DNA of 33,568 nt from Ureaplasma sp. GTDB lineage: Bacteria > Bacillota_I > Bacilli_A > Mycoplasmatales > Mycoplasmoidaceae. Positions 26,015 to 33,568 of this stretch are shown one piece after another. The translations under genes and the position numbers were made by a program. Under the pieces are notes generated by a model that was not told the origin of the DNA, did no database searches, and was given only the letters and a program-made list of their open reading frames with translations. The stretch is taken from positions 1 to 33,568 of the forward strand of contig JAHHTF010000005.1 in assembly GCA_020024775.1 (NCBI GenBank), given 5' to 3'. Positions within the stretch are counted from its first letter, which is position 1. Each line of letters starts with the position of its first letter.

Positions 26015-28855
26015 ATGAAAGACTTAGATTTAAAAGCAATAAAATCAATCTTAACAGAAGAAATTAACTATTTTGATACTGTAGACTACTTCAAAGACGA
26101 AGAAGGAAGAGTATTATCAGTAGGTGATGGAATTGCCCAAGTTTCTGGATTATCAAATGTAATGTTAAATGAAATTGTAATCTTTGAAACTGGTGTTCAA
26201 GGGATTGTATTAAACCTTGAAGATGACCACGTTGGTGTGGTTATGTTAGGTAAATATGATGATATTGAAGAAAATCAACCTGTTCATAGAACTAACCGTG
26301 TATTTAGTATTCCAGTAGGATTTGACTTCATTGGTAGAGTTGTTGATGCTAACGCTAGACCAATTGATGGAAAAGGTCCAATTAAATCAGAAGGCTGAGC
26401 ACCAGTTGAAAAAATTGCACCTGGTGTTATGAAACGTCAATCAGTTGATCAACCATTAGAAACTGGTATCTTATCAATTGACTCAATGTTCCCTATTGGT
26501 AAAGGTCAAAGAGAATTAATTATCGGTGACCGTCAAACTGGGAAAACAACAGTTGCTACTGACGCAATCATTAACCAAAAAGGTAAAGATGTATACTGTA
26601 TTTATGTAGCTATTGGGCAAAAGAACTCAACAGTTGCTGCATTAGTTAAGAACTTAGAAGAACAAGGAGCAATGGAATATACTACTGTAGTATCTGCCTC
26701 TGCTTCTGAATTACCAGCTTTACAATATGTTGCACCTTATACAGGGGTTACATTAGCTGAACATTTAATGTCTAAAGGTAAAGATGTTTTAATTGTTTAT
26801 GACGACTTATCAAAACACGCTGTTGCTTATAGAACGTTATCATTACTTTTAAAAAGACCACCTGGACGTGAAGCGTTCCCTGGTGACGTATTCTACTTAC
26901 ACTCTAGATTATTAGAAAGAGCTTGTAGATTAAACCAAGCAAATGGTGGAGGTTCAATTACTGCTCTTCCAATCATTGAAACTCAAGCAGGAGATATTTC
27001 TGCATATATTCCGACTAACGTAATTTCTATTACTGATGGTCAAATCTTTATGATGACTTCATTATTCAACTCTGGACAAAGACCTGCAATTGACGCTGGG
27101 TTATCAGTTTCACGGGTTGGTGGTGCTGCTCAAATCAAATCTGTGAAATCAGTATCTGGTTCATTAAAATTAGAATTAGCTAACTACCGTGAATTAGATG
27201 CCTTCTCACAATTTGGTAGTGACTTAGACGAACATACTAAATCAATCCTTGAACATGGTAAAAGAAGCATGTTGATGTTAAGACAACTACCTAACCAACC
27301 TTTATCTCAAACAGATGAAGCAATTTTACTATTAACTATTAAACAAAGATACATTGATGTTATTCCTGAATCAAGAATCCAAGAATATAAGAAATTCGTT
27401 CTAGAAAATGTTAATCCAGAATACTGAGAAAGATTAACAGAAGCCAAAGAATTCACTAAAGATGATTTAGACCCATTATTCAAAGGTCACTTATATGAAT
27501 TAACTTTAGAATTCTTAAACTTATTAAAAGATCTAGAACCTGAACAATACGAATTAGCTGTTGCTTTCTTAGATGAAAGAGTGGGTATCCACAAACCAGG
27601 TTTAAAACAAGAAGAAGTTTTAGTTGAAACTGATGATGAATCAATCATTGATCAATTAGTTGAACAAGATGATGAAGCAATGCAAGAAGTTTCAGACGAA
27701 GGTGATGATGAATCTAAGATAGCTAAAGATTTAGAAAATGAATTAAAAGCTTTAAGAGCTAACAATCCATTCAACTACTTATATCTTTGCGGTTCTGAAT
27801 CAGGTATTATCCGTAGCCTACTTGACAAACATCAAGTTAGACCAAAACCAATTGGTAACGATTTAGATGTTATTGAAAAAGATTACTTCTTCTATAACTT
27901 CAAAAACAAAAAACCATTTGACTTCAATGTATTCCCATATTCTCAATCAAAATCAAATGACTCAGTACAATCTTGTCACTCAACTACTAACGAATGTACT
28001 AACAAAACAAATGATGAAGGTATTATTAAAGGATTATTAGATACAGACCAAGTTTCATCAAAACCAATCGGTGAAGACTTAGATACTGATTTAATGGATT
28101 ACTTTGAATACAACTTCAAAGCAAATGATCCTTCATCTCACTCATATCAACAACAATCAAGTAAAAATTCAAACCAACAACCAATCAATAACGAACTTAT
28201 TGATTTAACTACACCTCAAACACCTATCGGAGTGATCAGAAGACTTTTAGATGAACAACAAGTAACACCACAACCAATTGGTGATGACTTAAATGTTATT
28301 GAAAAAGATTACTTCAAATTCGATCACCTAGCTCCTAAACAAGCCCCAAAAAGAGAATCAATTTTCAAAATCAACACTAACTGAGGTAACAAAATCTCTC
28401 AAGAAGAAGTTGCTAAAAGAGAAAGTGAAGTACACAAAGTTGTTACTGCAAAAGAAATTGATCCAAAAACTGAATACTATACAATTATGATTTCATTAGA
28501 CATGTCTGAAGCTACTAGCATCATTGAAAAAGGTAAATCAGCATTATTCTTTAAAATCTTACCGGTTCAAAAGGTTAAAAGAGTTCTTATTTACTTAACA
28601 AAATCATCTAAATTCAATGGTGGTGTAATCGGAGAATTCGAATTAGAAACTAAAGACAAAATGTCTAAAACAAAAGCGTGATCTTTATTTGGTAGAGTAT
28701 CAACATTGAAAAAAGCTGAATTTGATGAATACTATAAAGATTCAAAAGCAGTTTCAGTGATGAAAATTAGTGACTTCATTAGTTACTCTCAACCAAAATC
28801 AATTGAAAGCTTTGGGGTTAAAAAAGCTCCAGCTTCATTCATGTACTTAAAATAA
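26015..28855 (+). CDS. atpA: ATP synthase subunit alpha fused to repeats and an ASCH-like domain
   Basis: This 946-aa protein compares with ~510 aa for the family. Residues 1 to ~505 are a normal alpha subunit: P-loop GDRQTGKT (171-178), GRVSTL-independent core with KRPPGREAFPGDVFYLHSRLLERA, and the arginine-finger region SVSRVGGAAQ. The frame then continues without TAA or TAG. It passes through an acidic Glu/Asp/Gln linker and three repeats starting near residues 597, 669 and 739 (G(I/V)I(R/K)..LLD..QV...PIG.DL......DYF.(Y/F)). The last stretch, residues ~821-946, matches the ASCH/PUA-like pattern: IMISLDMSEATSIIEKGK, VKRVLIYLTKSS, GVIGEFELE, FDEYYKDSKA, and APASFMYL. The usual E-F-R-K is F-F-K here (845-847). 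Three TGA codons lie in the extension. It overlaps neither neighbour; atpH ends one base before. Confidence 0.93.
27803..28330 (+). repeat. Three tandem ~40-aa coding repeats in atpA extension
   Basis: The copies begin at 27803, 28019 and 28229. Each encodes G-(I/V)-I-(R/K)-x-x-L-L-D-x-x-Q-V-x-x-x-P-I-G-x-D-L, then a D-Y-F block, separated by variable Asn/Gln/Ser-rich linkers. The nucleotide sequences have drifted, so the duplication is not recent. Confidence 0.8.
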
Positions 28856-28870
28856 GAAAGGAGATAATAT

Positions 28871-29659
28871 ATGAAAAAACAATTTACTGAAAAGAAAAAA
28901 TCATCTCCATCTAAGTCAGGTTATACTGTTCAGTTCTGAGTAGTTATTGCTGTTTTAATTGCATGATTCTTAGTTGCATTAGGATTATCAATAGCTGTTG
29001 GTATAATCTATACAGATTCAAAAGGAATGCTAGATGCAGTAAATGCTGCAATCGAAGTAGCAATTATTGAAAAAGGTAAAACTGGTTTAGATACATTTAC
29101 AGTATCTTATAAAGGTTCATTATTACAATATTGATCAAACCAAAAACCAACTGATCCGAATTTAATATTTGCAACTGCTATAAATGTATTCATGCCTACA
29201 ATTACTGTTACTCCAACAGATACATTGGTAAACTATGACCAACCAACAACTTTATACTTAACAACACAATTTAACTTAATGGACTTCGCTAAACATGGAT
29301 ATAAAGCTGGAATGTTCATCAACACTCAAGATGAAGAAATCTGAACATACATTACAACTCCATTATTCGTGTCAAACCCAGGTGTTTCATTACCTGATAA
29401 AATATCACAAGTTCAACAAATTAGTTTAATTCATGGTGATAGTTCAAACAACATTTCATTCATTGGAGCTAAATGAGATCCAACAATGGTAGCAGCATTA
29501 TACTGAACTTCAATTGCTGGATGATTAGCTACTGGTATTTGTGCATTAATCTCATTATTCATCGGATTGCCTGTAGTATTGAAAAAAAGAGAAGCTAAAA
29601 AAGAAGCTAAAAAAGCTGCATTATTAGCTGAACAAAACGTTCAAGTTGTTATTGCTTAA
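28871..29659 (+). CDS. Two-helix membrane protein inserted in atp operon
   Basis: This 262-aa protein is seen only when five or more TGA codons are read as Trp. A Lys-rich N-terminus is followed by a transmembrane helix (about residues 22-48, VVIAVLIAWFLVALGLSIAVG). Then come ~170 residues of a Thr/Asn/Pro-rich, probably extracytoplasmic domain, and a second helix at about 215-243 (SIAGWLATGICALISLFIGLPVV). The cytoplasmic tail is basic (KKREAKKEAKKAAL). No family was recognised. AAAGGAG supports the start. It lies 15 bases after atpA and 2 bases before atpG, where standard atp operons have nothing, so it may be an accessory subunit of this ATP synthase. Confidence 0.75.
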
Positions 29660-29661
29660 TT

Positions 29662-30537
29662 ATGGCATTAAACCAACTAAAAAGAAAAATTAGTTCAATC
29701 CGTTCAACGCAGAAAATCACAAATGCGATGTGTCTGATTGCCACAACAAAATTAAAAAAACAACGTAAATTATTTGAATCATTAAAAGACTACTTTTATG
29801 ATTTCTATAAGATTGTAAATATTTTGTTAGATGGTAACGAAGAATTCATGGAATCTTTATTACCAAAAGATTACCAAGAAAACACTTTATACATTAATAT
29901 CAACTCATCAATTGGATTATGTGGTTCTTATAATGCATCATTAGATTCACATGTTGCAAAATTAATCCAACCAGAAAACCCAATTGTACAATTTGGAAAA
30001 CAAGGACTTGATTTTTTAAATGTCCATGAATATCCAAATGAAATCATTAAATATTATAATTTCAATGAAAAGAAAGTATCTTACAACATCTGTTTAGATA
30101 TTGCAAATGAAATTATTAGTTTAATTAAACAAGGTAGATTTAATAAAGTTAAAATCAACTATGTGCAATTCATTAATGCATTAACATTTACTCCAATTAC
30201 AGTTGATGTAATTCCTTTCAACAAATCTTTATTTGAAGAAGTGGGTCAAGTTAAAGATAATGCAGAATATGAATTCAACCCAAACAAAAAAGAAATTTTA
30301 CTTCATTTATTACCAGATTACATTGCAACAATGTTATATGGTGCTTTAATTGAATCTAAAGTAAGTGAGTATGCTTCAAGAAGAAATGCAATGGATCTTG
30401 CAACGAAAAATGCAAAAGAATTATCTCAAAAATATCTATTGCAATTCAATAACGAAAGACAAGCTCAAATTACTACAGAAATTATTGAAATTATTTCTGG
30501 TGCTATGGAATTAAAAAAAGATAAGAAAGGAGTATAG
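29662..30537 (+). CDS. atpG: ATP synthase subunit gamma
   Basis: This 291-aa central rotor shaft has an N-terminal helix MALNQLKRKISSIRSTQKITNAMCLIATTKLKK, a family hallmark, and a C-terminal helix SEYASRRNAMDLATKNAKELSQKYLLQFNNERQAQITTEIIEIISGA. The middle Rossmann-like region with SSIGLCGSYNASL corresponds to (S/T)D-R-G-L-C-G, here with SSIGLCG in place of the usual SDRGLCG. The ATG lies two bases after the preceding stop. It is followed by AAAGGAG and atpD one base after its own stop. Confidence 0.95.
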   Translation: MALNQLKRKISSIRSTQKITNAMCLIATTKLKKQRKLFESLKDYFYDFYKIVNILLDGNEEFMESLLPKDYQENTLYININSSIGLCGSYNASLDSHVAKLIQPENPIVQFGKQGLDFLNVHEYPNEIIKYYNFNEKKVSYNICLDIANEIISLIKQGRFNKVKINYVQFINALTFTPITVDVIPFNKSLFEEVGQVKDNAEYEFNPNKKEILLHLLPDYIATMLYGALIESKVSEYASRRNAMDLATKNAKELSQKYLLQFNNERQAQITTEIIEIISGAMELKKDKKGV

Positions 30538-30538
30538 A

Positions 30539-31936
30539 ATGACACAAACTAAAGGAAAAATTGTTCAAGTATTAGGTCCAGTTGTTGATGTAATGTTTGA
30601 AGATGCAAAAAACTTACCAGCAATTCACTATGCACTAAAAACTAGCTCTCCATTATGTTCTGAAGTTACATTAGAAGTAGCTGAATTAGTTGGAAACAAT
30701 ACAGTTCGTTGTATCTCAATGAACACCACAGATGGTCTTAAAAGAGGACAAGAAGTAGTTAACACTGAAGCGCCTATTAGTGTTCCAGTTGGTGCACCTG
30801 TATTAGGTAGAATGTTCAGTGTAACTGGTGAAACAATCGATGAAAAAGGTCCAGTAGAAGCAAAAGAATATGCTTCAATTCACCGTAAACCTCCTACATT
30901 TGATGAACAATCAGACAAAGTAGAAATCTTTACTACAGGAATTAAAGTTATTGACTTACTTATTCCATTTGCAAAAGGTGGTAAGATTGGTTTATTTGGT
31001 GGTGCTGGGGTTGGTAAAACAGTATTAATCCAAGAACTTATTCATAACGTTGCAGCTGATCATGGTGGATTATCAGTATTCGCTGGGGTTGGAGAACGTT
31101 CAAGAGAAGGTAATGACTTATACTACGAAATGCTTGAATCAGGTGTTCTTGATAAAACATGTTTAGTGTTTGGCCAAATGAACGAACCACCTGGAGCAAG
31201 AATGAGAGTTGCTTTATCAGGATTAACTATGGCTGAACATTTCAGAGATGTTCAAGGGCAAGATGTATTATTCTTCGTAGATAACATTTTCAGATTTACA
31301 CAAGCTGGTTCTGAAGTATCTGCTTTATTAGGTAGAATGCCAGGAGCTGTTGGGTACCAACCAACATTAGCTTACGAAATGGGTAACTTACAAGAACGTA
31401 TTACATCAACTAAAGTTGGGTCTATTACATCTATCCAAGCGATTTATGTACCTGCCGATGACTTAACTGACCCTGCACCTGCTACAACTTTCAGTCACTT
31501 AGATGCTAAAGTAGTATTAGACAGAAACATTGCTTCATTAGGTATCTTCCCAGCAATTAGTGTTCTAGAATCTTCATCAAGATTACTAGATCCAGCAATT
31601 ATTGGAGAAAGACACTATAACGTTGCAACTAAAGTTCAACAAATTCTTCAAAAATTCCAAGAATTACAAGATATTATTGCAATCTTAGGTTTAGACGAGT
31701 TATCTGAAGAAGACAAAAATATTGTTTACCGTGCTCGTAAAATTAGAAACTTCTTATCTCAACCATTCCACGTTGCTGAAAAATTTAGTGGTATTCCTGG
31801 GGTTTCAATTAACCTTGAACAAATCATTTCAGACTTTGAAATGATTATCGAAGGTAAATGTGATGACTTACCAGAACAAGCCTTCTTATATTCATCTTCA
31901 ATTCAAGAAGTAATTGCTAAATCAAAAGCTAAATAA
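30539..31936 (+). CDS. atpD: ATP synthase subunit beta
   Basis: This 465-aa catalytic subunit is of normal length. The P-loop is GGAGVGKT (residues 154-161), followed by the catalytic-glutamate segment GVGERSREGNDLYYEM. Walker B lies in DVLFFVDNIFRF, and ALLGRMPGAVGYQPTL and VYVPADDLTDPAPATTF are fully conserved. No C-terminal extension is present, in contrast with alpha. AAAGGAG precedes the ATG within the 3' end of atpG. Confidence 0.98.
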   Translation: MTQTKGKIVQVLGPVVDVMFEDAKNLPAIHYALKTSSPLCSEVTLEVAELVGNNTVRCISMNTTDGLKRGQEVVNTEAPISVPVGAPVLGRMFSVTGETIDEKGPVEAKEYASIHRKPPTFDEQSDKVEIFTTGIKVIDLLIPFAKGGKIGLFGGAGVGKTVLIQELIHNVAADHGGLSVFAGVGERSREGNDLYYEMLESGVLDKTCLVFGQMNEPPGARMRVALSGLTMAEHFRDVQGQDVLFFVDNIFRFTQAGSEVSALLGRMPGAVGYQPTLAYEMGNLQERITSTKVGSITSIQAIYVPADDLTDPAPATTFSHLDAKVVLDRNIASLGIFPAISVLESSSRLLDPAIIGERHYNVATKVQQILQKFQELQDIIAILGLDELSEEDKNIVYRARKIRNFLSQPFHVAEKFSGIPGVSINLEQIISDFEMIIEGKCDDLPEQAFLYSSSIQEVIAKSKAK

Positions 31937-31941
31937 TTATT

Positions 31942-32349
31942 ATGATTAAATTAAAAATTATGACTCCAGATTCTGGAATCTGCTTTGAAAATGAAGTAAA
32001 ATATGTTGATGTTAAAACACAAACAGGACATATCGGATTACAACATGGTATTACACCAATGATTGCTGCATTAGATAACGGTGCGTGCACAATTAAAAGA
32101 GATAACCAACCTGATCTCGTTGGTATTGTATGTAAAGGCACACTTTACGTAGACAAACAAGAAGGGATCAAAATCTTTACTTCAGGGTTTGCTTGATTAG
32201 ATAAAATTAGTCAAGCTGAAGTAGAAAATGAAATCAAAACCTTAGAGGAAAAAATCTCTAAACTAGATCCAAACCACAAAGACTATACAGATTATGTTGA
32301 TCAATTAATCATCAACAAAAACCTGTTAGCAGGCTTGAAAAATAAATAA
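31942..32349 (+). CDS. atpC: ATP synthase subunit epsilon
   Basis: This 135-aa protein has the N-terminal beta-sandwich (LKIMTPDSGICFENEVKYVDVKTQTGHIGLQHGITPMIAAL), followed by a C-terminal helical hairpin with AWLDKISQAEVENEIKTLEEKI. One TGA is Trp (FAWLD). The usual G-x-x-G-(V/I)-L-P-x-H-x-P appears as GHIGLQHGITP. It is the last gene of the operon, six bases after atpD, with a terminator after it. Confidence 0.93.
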
Positions 32350-32371
32350 TATTAACTAGGTGTTATATAAC

Positions 32372-32411
32372 AAAATACTTTTGGACTTTAATTGGTTCAA
32401 AAGTATTTTTT
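32372..32411 (+). terminator. Intrinsic terminator of atp operon
   Basis: AAATACTTTTG (32373-32383) pairs perfectly with CAAAAGTATTT (32398-32408), with T6 at the end. It is located 23 bases after atpC. Confidence 0.88.
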
Positions 32412-32454
32412 AATTGCGTATGCAAATATATACTTTTAAACCCAAAGACTTTTA

Positions 32455-32460
32455 TATAAT
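32455..32460 (+). promoter_or_regulatory. -10 box of AAA ATPase gene
   Basis: TATAAT in TTTATATAATATT, about 40 bases before the ATG at 32499; AAAGGGGG provides the ribosome-binding site. No good -35 is seen. Confidence 0.55.
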
Positions 32461-32498
32461 ATTAATAACAATAAAGTAAAAGGGGGATTTATTTTATT

Positions 32499-33365
32499 AT
32501 GGACAAAACAAAGATATATGAATTAGTGAAAAAAGGATATAAGGGTGGAAAAGAATATGATATGTTTATCCAAGAACTTATATCTAATTTAAGAAATGAA
32601 AATTTCAATGAACTATCAGATGAAATCTGAAAGATCCAACAAGCTAATACAAAAGTAGTTAGAACTCCATTAGTAGAAAAATCTAAGATTTATTTAAAAC
32701 AACAATTACAACAAAAAATGGACTTTATTAAATTAGGATATACTAAAGATTTCATTCATAAAGTTTTATTGGTTGGTAAATCAGGATCTGGGAAAACTAC
32801 ATTTGCTGAATTATTAGTTGACGATATGAAAATGAAATTAGTAAATATTCCAATTGCTAAAATCATGGACTTAGATTTAGACTTTGAATCATGTATTGAT
32901 AAGATCAAAGATTTCATTGTTAATTATCGTCATGAACAATGTATTATGATCTTTGACGATTTTGATTTGTTGTTTAATTTAAAAACGCATGAACCAATCA
33001 AACAAATATTAAAACCATTATTAAATGAATTAGATAAGTCTCATAGTTCATTAATTTGTTTTACATCTAAATCATTAAACTTATTAGATTCTTCGTTTGT
33101 TAAAAGAATGGATGAAGTGGTTGACTTTGATATTTATGATTTAAATGATTATATGCATATTGTTTCTGAGTTAGCAAAGGATTATGAAATCCAATTAGAA
33201 AAATTAGAATATGATTATATTAAAGATTTAATTTCTAAAAACATTGATAAAGTAAATTTAACAATGATTCAAATCTTAGTACAAAAGATTGCTATCAACA
33301 AATACAAATCAGAATCTAAACCGTTTGAAAGTTTAGTAAATGATATAGTTGCTGATTATTTATAA
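32499..33365 (+). CDS. AAA-family ATPase
   Basis: This 288-aa protein is read through one TGA (EIWKIQ). A ~75-residue helical N-terminal part precedes one AAA module: Walker A GKSGSGKT starting at residue 93, Walker B IMIFDDFD, a sensor-1-like ICFTSKS, and an arginine-finger-like FVKRMDEV. A helical lid follows (KLEYDYIKDLISKNIDKVNLTMIQILVQ). It resembles single-domain AAA+ remodelling ATPases, but its partner is unknown. It is a single transcription unit, with its own promoter and terminator, next to but outside the atp operon. Confidence 0.8.
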
Positions 33366-33373
33366 AACAATAT

Positions 33374-33405
33374 AAATCGTGGATGAATTTAAGTCTACGA
33401 TTTTT
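33374..33405 (+). terminator. Intrinsic terminator
   Basis: AAATCGTGGA (33374-33383) pairs with TCTACGATTT (33394-33403, one G-U) around a 10-base loop and continues into T-rich sequence. It lies nine bases after the AAA ATPase stop codon. Confidence 0.8.
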
Positions 33406-33449
33406 GTTGTTAATACAAGGTTTTTGGGGTAAAAAATCACAAGAATTCA

Positions 33450-33460
33450 CCCCCCCCCCC
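33450..33460. repeat. Second poly-C tract (C11)
   Basis: Eleven consecutive C lie between the terminator of the ATPase gene and a promoter reading out of the window. Like the tract at 18152 it is followed by TATT. It is 50 bases before the -10 box, so an effect would be on an upstream element, not the -10/-35 spacing. Confidence 0.75.
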
Positions 33461-33510
33461 TATTAATGACAAAACTACTAGAAAATGTATGAAAATCATA
33501 GAAATTCGTG

Positions 33511-33516
33511 TATAAT
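33511..33516 (+). promoter_or_regulatory. -10 box of a gene beyond the window
   Basis: TATAAT in GTGTATAATTAGGG. It is followed by a leader with a hairpin at 33535-33550. No start codon of the downstream gene lies inside the window. Confidence 0.55.
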
Positions 33517-33534
33517 TAGGGTGTTTAAGAAATT

Positions 33535-33550
33535 TTGTGGGGAACCACAA
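33535..33550 (+). other. GNRA-capped hairpin in 5' leader
   Basis: TTGTGG and CCACAA are perfect 6-base arms around GGAA, a GNRA tetraloop. It begins about 12 bases after the predicted transcript start. It may be the first stem of a structured leader or small RNA that continues past the window edge. Confidence 0.45.
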
Positions 33551-33568
33551 TAATAAAACAATTCTAAC

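Noticed and set aside
26015..28855. atpA tail as a separate downstream gene
   Set aside because: There is no TAA or TAG between core and tail and no start codon with a good ribosome-binding site at the junction; the ribosome-binding site appears only before 28871.
32481..32486. G5 run before the AAA ATPase gene as a phase-variation tract
   Set aside because: It is only five bases and coincides with the Shine-Dalgarno AAAGGGGG, which explains it.
1..33568. tRNA, rRNA, IS element or CRISPR array
   Set aside because: No cloverleaf other than the tRNA-like part of tmRNA, no transposase motif, no terminal repeats with target duplications, and no regularly spaced direct repeats were seen.

Overview
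The window is mollicute (mycoplasma-type) DNA. It is very AT-rich, and in-frame TGA codons run through almost every gene at places where tryptophan is expected, for example NSW in the papain-like proteases, RMWGN in ATP synthase subunit a, and rplT, which is unreadable unless TGA is Trp. I therefore used translation table 4 and joined fragments across TGA. Only one release factor gene (prfA) is present, which fits a lineage without UGA termination. A Malacoplasma/pneumoniae-group origin is plausible, since BspA-like LRR and papain-like surface lipoproteins occur in some of these organisms. I cannot name a species.

Layout. (1) 1-8241 is a surface-lipoprotein region: a BspA/LRR_5 lipoprotein and a papain-like (C1) cysteine protease lipoprotein, co-directional, then a convergent 1098-aa lipoprotein on the minus strand, separated by a bidirectional terminator. 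(2) 8509-11779 holds RNase J, a deoxynucleoside kinase and a small HNH-like conserved protein. (3) 11790-18084 is a long housekeeping run: a leader with attenuator-like hairpin, infC-rpmI-rplT, a small membrane protein, nicotinate phosphoribosyltransferase, a flavodoxin-fold protein, a YtpR-type tRNA-binding protein, prfA, prmC and tmRNA (ssrA). (4) 18152-22986 is a giant 1587-aa surface lipoprotein with a C10 homopolymer next to its promoter. It carries five repeat domains, a C1 protease, a lectin-like domain and a C-terminal TlpA/thioredoxin-like domain that keeps only one of the two redox cysteines. (5) 23190-32349 is the F-type ATP synthase operon (I-like, a, c, b, delta, alpha, extra membrane protein, gamma, beta, epsilon). 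(6) 32499-33365 is an AAA-type ATPase, followed by a second poly-C tract (C11), a promoter and a GNRA-type hairpin that lead into a gene beyond the window.

The most unusual part is the ATP synthase operon. Subunit alpha is 946 aa, with an extra ~440 aa made of an acidic linker, three copies of a ~40-aa repeat and a C-terminal ASCH (PUA-like) domain. Subunit delta is cut down to its C-terminal domain (96 aa). Subunit c has a ~50-aa N-terminal extension. An unrelated two-helix membrane protein lies between alpha and gamma. Together these suggest a remodelled F1Fo complex. The second notable item is the C1 protease/lectin/TlpA-like fusion behind a potentially phase-variable promoter.

No tRNA, rRNA, insertion sequence or CRISPR array was found.
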